Below are positions 24,584 to 29,077 of a DNA stretch of 29,077 nt, in pieces. Source of the DNA: Immundisolibacter sp. (lineage in GTDB: Bacteria; Pseudomonadota; Gammaproteobacteria; Immundisolibacterales; Immundisolibacteraceae). The notes below the pieces were generated by a model. The model made no database searches and was not told where the DNA came from. It was given only the letters and a program-made list of their open reading frames with translations. The position numbers and the translations under genes were made by a program. Each line of letters opens with the position of its first letter. The stretch's first letter is position 1. Where the stretch lies: NCBI RefSeq assembly GCF_041601295.1, contig NZ_JBFIII010000032.1:1-29077 (forward strand), given 5' to 3'.

Positions 24584-26956
24584 CTAATGCGCCATGCCAC
24601 GTGTCGACAGGCGCTCCTTGTCAACGTCTATGAACCACGCGGCCAAGGCCGGCAGTAGCAGGACCGCTCCGACCATATTCACAAAGAACATATAGGCCAG
24701 CAGCACACCCATATCGGACTGGAACTTCAGATCCGAGAAGAACCAAGTGGCGACGCCGATACTCATGGTGCTCGCCGTGAAGATCACCGCCGTACCGGCC
24801 TGCTTAAGGCCCTGGTAATACGCTTCCTTCAGCGACAGGCCCAGACGAATGTTGGCCTGGGTGCGCGCGAACAGGTAGATACCATAGTCCACACCCACGC
24901 CGACGCCGAGCGCCACGACGGGCAGCGTGGACACCTTCAGGCCGATGTTGAGCATCACCATCACGGCATTGGCAAGAATGGACACCAAGGCCAACGGCAA
25001 CAGGATGCACAAGGACGCGCGCCACGACAGGAAGGTCAGGTAGCACAGGATGCCCACGGCCACGAACAAGGCCGCCATCATCACCGCTTCGGCGCGGGAC
25101 ACCGCCTCATTGGTTGCCGCCATCACGCCGGCCGGGCCGGACGCCAGGCGGAAACTTATCGGTGCGCCTTCCTCGCCCTTGAAGCTTCGCACCGCGGCGA
25201 CCACCCGCTGCAGGGTCGGCGCCTTGTGGTCCCACAGGAAAATGCGGATCGGGATCGCCTCGCAGGTGTCGTTGAACAACTTCTGGTTCAACTCGATATT
25301 GCGCATGGCCGACCCCAATCCAGCCTCTGTACGCGGCAGGCCGTAGAACTTGATGTGGCCTTCGTTATTGCCAACGTTACGGTCCTTCATGACCGACGAC
25401 AGGGCCACCACGGATTGCACTCCTTCGACGCCCTCCACATGCCAGACGAAGCGGTCCATGTTTTTCATCACGCTGTAGGTGGTGCACCCGTCGCGCGGCA
25501 TCTCTGCAATGACTGTCAGCTCGTCGATTCCGACCAGAAAATTCGTGATGATGGTCTCGATATCCTGGTTATAAACCGCTTCAGGCCAGAACTCTGGCGC
25601 CCCTGCTTCGCTGTCGCCAATCACCAGTGACTGCCATTTCCACCAGCCAAACGCGAGCAACACTACCGACAATGCGATCACCACCGAGCCTTTCTTGCGA
25701 TCCGCAAAACTGGCCAGGAAGCGGAAAAACGGCTTTTCCTGCACCAGTATCCGCGTCCGGATACGCTCGACGGTACGTGGATTCATGCTGGCGTAGGAAA
25801 GCAAAACCGGCAACATGAACTTGTTGGTGGCGATCATGACCGCCACACCGATGCTGGCGGTAATGCCCAGTTCCTGAATGATGTCGATATCGATGATCAT
25901 GATCACCGCAAAGCCGACCGCATTAGCCAATAGTGCCGTGGTACCTGGGATAAACAGCTTATTGAATGACTCCCGCGCCGCGGCCACAGAGTCGGCGCCA
26001 TTGAGGATTTCCAGCTTCCAGGTGTTGGTCATCTGGATGGCGTGGCTGACGCCGATTGCCAGAATCAGGAACGGCACCAATATCGACAACGGATCGATGC
26101 CGTAACCGAGAATCTTCACCAAGCCCAGCTGCCAGATTACCGCGGTAATCGCCACCAAAATGGCCAAAGTCGTAATCTGGAAGGAATTGGAATAGAAATA
26201 GAGCATGATGAAGGTAATGACCACCGCCACCACAAAAAACAGGACGACCCCCAGAGCCCCCTGAATTACGTCATCGATGAATTTGGCGAAGCCGATGATC
26301 CGCACATCCACGTTCGGACTGCTATACCGCTCGCGTATGTCCTCCAGCGCCTTGGCCACCTCGGTATAATCCAGCGGCTGCCCGGTGTTGGGGTCGTTGT
26401 CTACCAGTTCCGCACGGATCAGGGCGCCGCGAAAGTCATGCGATACCAAACGCCCGACATGCTGAGACACCAACAGATTGTTCCGGACCTTCTCGATTTC
26501 TTCCTGCGTTGGCTTGAAGTCCGGCTCGACTACCCGGTGACCGACAAAGCCTTCCTCATCCACCAATACGAAATCGACATTAGGCGTGAACAGCGAAGTC
26601 ACCGAAGACCGATCCGCGCCTTTGATGAACAGCACATCCTGCGTCGCCTTCTCCAGGGTATTGAAAAACTCGACATTGAAGATGTCACCTTCCTTCTGCA
26701 TCAACGCGACGATAATGACGTTGGCCCCACCAAATTGGTCAGTGTATTTGGTATAGGTCTGCATGTAGGGGTGGCCAAGCGGGATCGACTTGGTGAACCC
26801 CGGATCCATCTTCAGAAACGATGCGTGGTAACCCAGAAACAGCGTAATAAGACTAAGCACCACTAACAGCACGACGCGCCAGCGAATCAATTGGTCGGCT
26901 AGCCAGGACGAGGCCGAGGCCATCGCGGCGGCGTATTTAGACGTGGACGTAGACAT
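24584..26956 (-). CDS. RND/MMPL-family inner-membrane transporter (RND3)
   Basis: This 790-residue RND/MMPL paralogue has the same plan as RND1 and RND2. It carries GVSHAIQMTN in the first membrane block (no Asp-Tyr pair), VIGDSEAGAPEFWPEAVYNQD after TM7, and GVGVDYGIYLFAR in the second block. Its periplasmic domains are close to RND2, but its membrane blocks are distinctly different: FYSNSFQITTLAIL replaces the FAGSWKLA region, and the C-terminus is LPALAAWFIDVDKERLSTRGMAH. The periplasmic cysteine pair (GCTTY, DTCEA) is kept. The ATG at 26956 has GGAGG 4 bases upstream and lies 30 bases after YCF48-3. Cargo unknown. Confidence 0.9.
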   Translation of the reverse strand: MSTSTSKYAAAMASASSWLADQLIRWRVVLLVVLSLITLFLGYHASFLKMDPGFTKSIPLGHPYMQTYTKYTDQFGGANVIIVALMQKEGDIFNVEFFNTLEKATQDVLFIKGADRSSVTSLFTPNVDFVLVDEEGFVGHRVVEPDFKPTQEEIEKVRNNLLVSQHVGRLVSHDFRGALIRAELVDNDPNTGQPLDYTEVAKALEDIRERYSSPNVDVRIIGFAKFIDDVIQGALGVVLFFVVAVVITFIMLYFYSNSFQITTLAILVAITAVIWQLGLVKILGYGIDPLSILVPFLILAIGVSHAIQMTNTWKLEILNGADSVAAARESFNKLFIPGTTALLANAVGFAVIMIIDIDIIQELGITASIGVAVMIATNKFMLPVLLSYASMNPRTVERIRTRILVQEKPFFRFLASFADRKKGSVVIALSVVLLAFGWWKWQSLVIGDSEAGAPEFWPEAVYNQDIETIITNFLVGIDELTVIAEMPRDGCTTYSVMKNMDRFVWHVEGVEGVQSVVALSSVMKDRNVGNNEGHIKFYGLPRTEAGLGSAMRNIELNQKLFNDTCEAIPIRIFLWDHKAPTLQRVVAAVRSFKGEEGAPISFRLASGPAGVMAATNEAVSRAEAVMMAALFVAVGILCYLTFLSWRASLCILLPLALVSILANAVMVMLNIGLKVSTLPVVALGVGVGVDYGIYLFARTQANIRLGLSLKEAYYQGLKQAGTAVIFTASTMSIGVATWFFSDLKFQSDMGVLLAYMFFVNMVGAVLLLPALAAWFIDVDKERLSTRGMAH

Positions 26957-26986
26957 TCCCCCTCCGGAAACCTTGAGCGTGGATAC

Positions 26987-27976
26987 TTAGTTGACGTCCA
27001 GCTTCACGCGATGCACACCGCCCTCGCCAAACAGCAACCAGGCGCCGTCCCTGGTCGGTAGCAATCGGGCAATCTTGCGTCGATCAATCTGCGGCAATGA
27101 CTGGAAGGTGTTACCGCCGTCGCGGCTGGCGACGATTGCGCCGTCTAGTCCAGCCAGCAGCAGCGTGCCATCGGCCGTGACGGTACCGGACATGAACGAC
27201 TTGTCGGTACCCGAAGACACCATGCGCCACGTCAGGCCGTTGTCGTCGCTGACCGCTATGTTGCCGAGCATGGCATAGGCAACCACGCGCTCTGCGCCCG
27301 GGAAAGCGACACCGAAAAAAGACCCGTTATAGGGACTGTCCAGCTGCAACCAGTTGGCGCCACCGTCGTCAGACCGATACAAGACGCCTTGCTCGGAAGC
27401 GATAAACAGGCTGCCGGACTCAGACTTGCCGAGCCCAAACAGATGCCCGTCAAACTCGTCCCGCGTCATCAGGACTTCGTTGGTCCAGGTTTTCCCACCA
27501 TCGCGGGTTCGAAATATATTGCCGCGACCGCCGATGGCGAAACCGTGCGTGGCATCATCGAAATACAGGCCCAGCAAAGGCACGTCGAGCTCAGGGTCAC
27601 GGTATTGCGTGGTCCAGGTGACACCAGCGTCATCGGTGGCCAGGATCACCGCGTCATGCCCGGTCACCCAGCCATGCGTGGCGTCAGCGAAGACGACCGC
27701 GGTAAGCGTGGTATCCACCGGCACCGCCGCCTGCTGCCACCGAACACCGTCATCATCGGAATACAGAATAATGCCGCGCTCGCCGACGGCCACGATCCGC
27801 TCGCCAACCCGCGTTGCGTCCAACAACAAAGCGTGGACGACCTTGGGCCCGGTGGCTGCTGGCACGGCGTCATCCGCCCACGCACGCGCGGGAACCAGTG
27901 TCGCAAGCGAAGTAAGCATCGCCAGCAGTAGCCCTGCACGCTGGATCCGCTGCATAAATCCGTCCACTCGTAACAC
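26987..27976 (-). CDS. YCF48-like periplasmic beta-propeller (copy 3)
   Basis: This 329-residue propeller is strongly similar to copy 2 along its whole length, with Asp-box-like turns DDDGVRW, DDAGVTW, DGGKTW, DDGGANW and DDNGLTW. I place the start at GTG 27976, where AAGGGG lies 6 bases upstream. It gives a signal peptide ending ARAWA before DDAVPAA. An ATG at 27955 has a weaker site, and a longer ATG at 28045 would read through the hairpin at 28013-28032. RND3 follows after 30 bases, so propeller and pump are probably cotranscribed and made together. Confidence 0.86.
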   Translation of the reverse strand: MLRVDGFMQRIQRAGLLLAMLTSLATLVPARAWADDAVPAATGPKVVHALLLDATRVGERIVAVGERGIILYSDDDGVRWQQAAVPVDTTLTAVVFADATHGWVTGHDAVILATDDAGVTWTTQYRDPELDVPLLGLYFDDATHGFAIGGRGNIFRTRDGGKTWTNEVLMTRDEFDGHLFGLGKSESGSLFIASEQGVLYRSDDGGANWLQLDSPYNGSFFGVAFPGAERVVAYAMLGNIAVSDDNGLTWRMVSSGTDKSFMSGTVTADGTLLLAGLDGAIVASRDGGNTFQSLPQIDRRKIARLLPTRDGAWLLFGEGGVHRVKLDVN

Positions 27977-28012
27977 GCAATCCCCCTTGGATGCCGCACG
28001 CGTAAATAAGGA

Positions 28013-28032
28013 CACCCCCTCGGCGGGGGGTG
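28013..28032 (-). terminator. GC-rich hairpin before YCF48-3, possible weak terminator
   Basis: On the minus strand CACCCCC and GGGGGTG pair over seven bases around a 6-base loop, followed by TCCTTATTT. The T-run is interrupted, so termination would be weak. It lies 36 bases upstream of the YCF48-3 start, comparable to the position of the strong terminator before YCF48-1. Confidence 0.35.
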
Positions 28033-28127
28033 CTGATTTAGACATCTAGTGTTTGGGCTTTATTATGGTCTTTCTGTCCCTCGAACCCAGGTGGTGTCCC
28101 AAGGTCAAGGCTATCGGCCTTCCCGTT

Positions 28128-28156
28128 CGGCGGGCCGCGCCACGCGCGCCCCGCCG
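28128..28156. repeat. very GC-rich inverted repeat after DUF1329-3
   Basis: CGGCGGG-C-CGCG and its mirror CGCG-C-CCCGCCG pair around a 5-base loop with one mismatch. It lies about 40 bases after the DUF1329-3 stop with no T-run. It could protect the mRNA 3' end. An outer pair AACCCAGG/CCTGGGTT (28085-28092 and 28160-28167) flanks it. Confidence 0.4.
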
Positions 28157-28195
28157 CAGCCTGGGTTGGCCCGAATGCCTCCGCGTACGTACCCC

Positions 28196-29077
28196 CTACC
28201 GCACGCCCAGTTTGCGCAATCCCGCGGGCGTCATGATGGCCGCGTCAGGCTTGCCCTTGGGCGAGAAATCAGGCGGCAGCGTTCCCTGGCTGGCGCCATG
28301 GTTGAAATAGCCATTCACGCCAGCATGCCGACCCGAGATCAAGTCAGAATGGTCATCGCCCCACCAATGCACCATCGGCACATTGTAGAAGTTCATCAGA
28401 TAGGCCTCGGACACACGCCACAAGTTGCCTTGTGCATCGTACAAGTCCGCCAATGCACCAGCCCAGCTGTCCTCGTCCACATACACCAGGCGATGCGGCC
28501 CCAGATGGCGGAAACCGGGCTTCAGCTTGCCCTCGATCACCCACACCCGGTGTAACTCGTAGCGCTTGAGGTCGGCGTTGATATGGCCCGGGCGCACGAT
28601 GTCCTTGAACGTGTACTGCGGGTCGGTCAGCTTGTAGCTGTTATAGGGGATATACATCTCCTTACGCACTGGCGGTGACCAGTCGTACCACTCCTCGCCA
28701 CCGGTCTGGGCAAACAGGTTGCGCTGATCGGCGGTACGCAGGCCATCGGAGCCAGTCCCGGGGCTGTCGTAAAAACCGATTTCCGGCGCCTTGCGTACCC
28801 GGCGCTGGCCAGGGATATACAGATAGGCATCGAAATCGACGCTCTGGAAGTAATTACAGCCGCTGAAAATGGTGCCCGCGCTACGCGGTGGGGCCAGGTC
28901 TTCCTGCGAGAAGCACCACATGGCACCACCGTTGCGCTCGAACATGTCGCCTTTGGGCTTCTCGGCACCGGTCAAATACATGGGTTGTAGCCAGCGCTCT
29001 TTCTTGACGTGCTCGGCATACGTGCCATCGGTGAAGGCGTTGAAGCCATAGGCAACCGAGGTGAAATACTTACCGAA
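28196..29077 (-). CDS. DUF1329 periplasmic protein (copy 3, 5' end cut by window edge)
   Basis: The frame is open from the right edge for 293 codons to the stop, so this is the C-terminal part of a protein probably near 450-480 residues. Family landmarks are present: YLYIPGQRRVRKAPEIGFYDSP, SDGLRTADQ, YELHRVWVIEGKLKPGFRHL, DEDSWAGALADLYDA and the terminal LRKLGVR. It is clearly more divergent than copies 1 and 2, with a different WHH-poor C-terminal region (VPMVHWWGDDHSDLISG). The cysteine pair equivalent to 241/260 of copy 1 (WCFSQ and SGCNYF) is retained. The signal peptide lies outside the window. By analogy with DUF1302-DUF1329-2, a barrel gene may lie just beyond the right edge. Confidence 0.85.
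   Translation of the reverse strand, partial: FGKYFTSVAYGFNAFTDGTYAEHVKKERWLQPMYLTGAEKPKGDMFERNGGAMWCFSQEDLAPPRSAGTIFSGCNYFQSVDFDAYLYIPGQRRVRKAPEIGFYDSPGTGSDGLRTADQRNLFAQTGGEEWYDWSPPVRKEMYIPYNSYKLTDPQYTFKDIVRPGHINADLKRYELHRVWVIEGKLKPGFRHLGPHRLVYVDEDSWAGALADLYDAQGNLWRVSEAYLMNFYNVPMVHWWGDDHSDLISGRHAGVNGYFNHGASQGTLPPDFSPKGKPDAAIMTPAGLRKLGVR

Noticed and set aside
24415..24624. 69-codon minus-strand frame in the RND3/YCF48-2 spacer
   Set aside because: It overlaps the RND3 end, has no ribosome-binding site and has arbitrary composition.
26042..26866. 274-codon plus-strand open frame, with similar ones at 15462-16223 and 22479-23054
   Set aside because: All are antisense to the same part of the three RND paralogues. 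Their mutual resemblance comes from the conserved opposite strand.
20751..26956. Recent gene duplication or gene conversion between RND copies
   Set aside because: Even in the most conserved membrane block, many synonymous differences separate the copies; only short identical stretches of about 26 bases occur.
1..29077. tRNA or rRNA genes, insertion sequences, integrases, CRISPR repeats
   Set aside because: None was seen on reading. The repeated look of the right half comes from diverged paralogous genes, not mobile elements.

Overview
The window is GC-rich chromosomal DNA that looks gammaproteobacterial. Indicators are the rimP-nusA-infB order, an EF-P of about 189 residues with a GenX-type EpmA and an EpmB next to it, an E. 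coli-like MoaB, and a three-subunit Pnt transhydrogenase. I saw no tRNA, rRNA, insertion sequence, integrase or CRISPR array. Almost everything lies on the minus strand; only the Dabb-family gene and epmB are on the plus strand.

Region 1 (1-4640) is the translation/transcription operon rimP, nusA and infB. infB runs off the left edge. A perfect TATAAT box precedes rimP, and an intrinsic-terminator-shaped hairpin lies between that promoter and the rimP start, so the operon may be attenuated in its leader. Region 2 (4637-7455) is pntAA-pntAB-pntB, the proton-translocating NAD(P) transhydrogenase. Region 3 (7596-10531) holds a small Dabb-domain gene and the EF-P module: efp and epmA in tandem, with epmB divergent. 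Region 4 (10521-12423) carries moaB, a DksA/TraR-type zinc-finger gene, a macrodomain gene and a Nudix gene. The macrodomain and Nudix genes overlap by 8 bases and could form an ADP-ribose processing pair.

Region 5 (12442 to the right edge, about 16.6 kb) is the unusual part. It contains three RND/MMPL-type inner-membrane transporters, three YCF48-like periplasmic beta-propellers, three DUF1329 periplasmic proteins and one DUF1302 predicted outer-membrane barrel, all on one strand. In transcription order: DUF1329-3 (partial), YCF48-3, RND3, YCF48-2, RND2, DUF1302, DUF1329-2, a strong terminator, YCF48-1, RND1, DUF1329-1. Each transporter directly follows its own propeller gene. Together the parts suggest an envelope-spanning system (inner-membrane pump, periplasmic propeller and carrier, outer-membrane barrel) moving a hydrophobic or lipid-like substrate. 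The substrate cannot be read from sequence.

The most informative pattern is in the paralogues. The periplasmic domains of RND2 resemble RND3, while its membrane domains resemble RND1. The propellers split the same way as the periplasmic domains, which suggests the propeller works with the periplasmic part of the pump.
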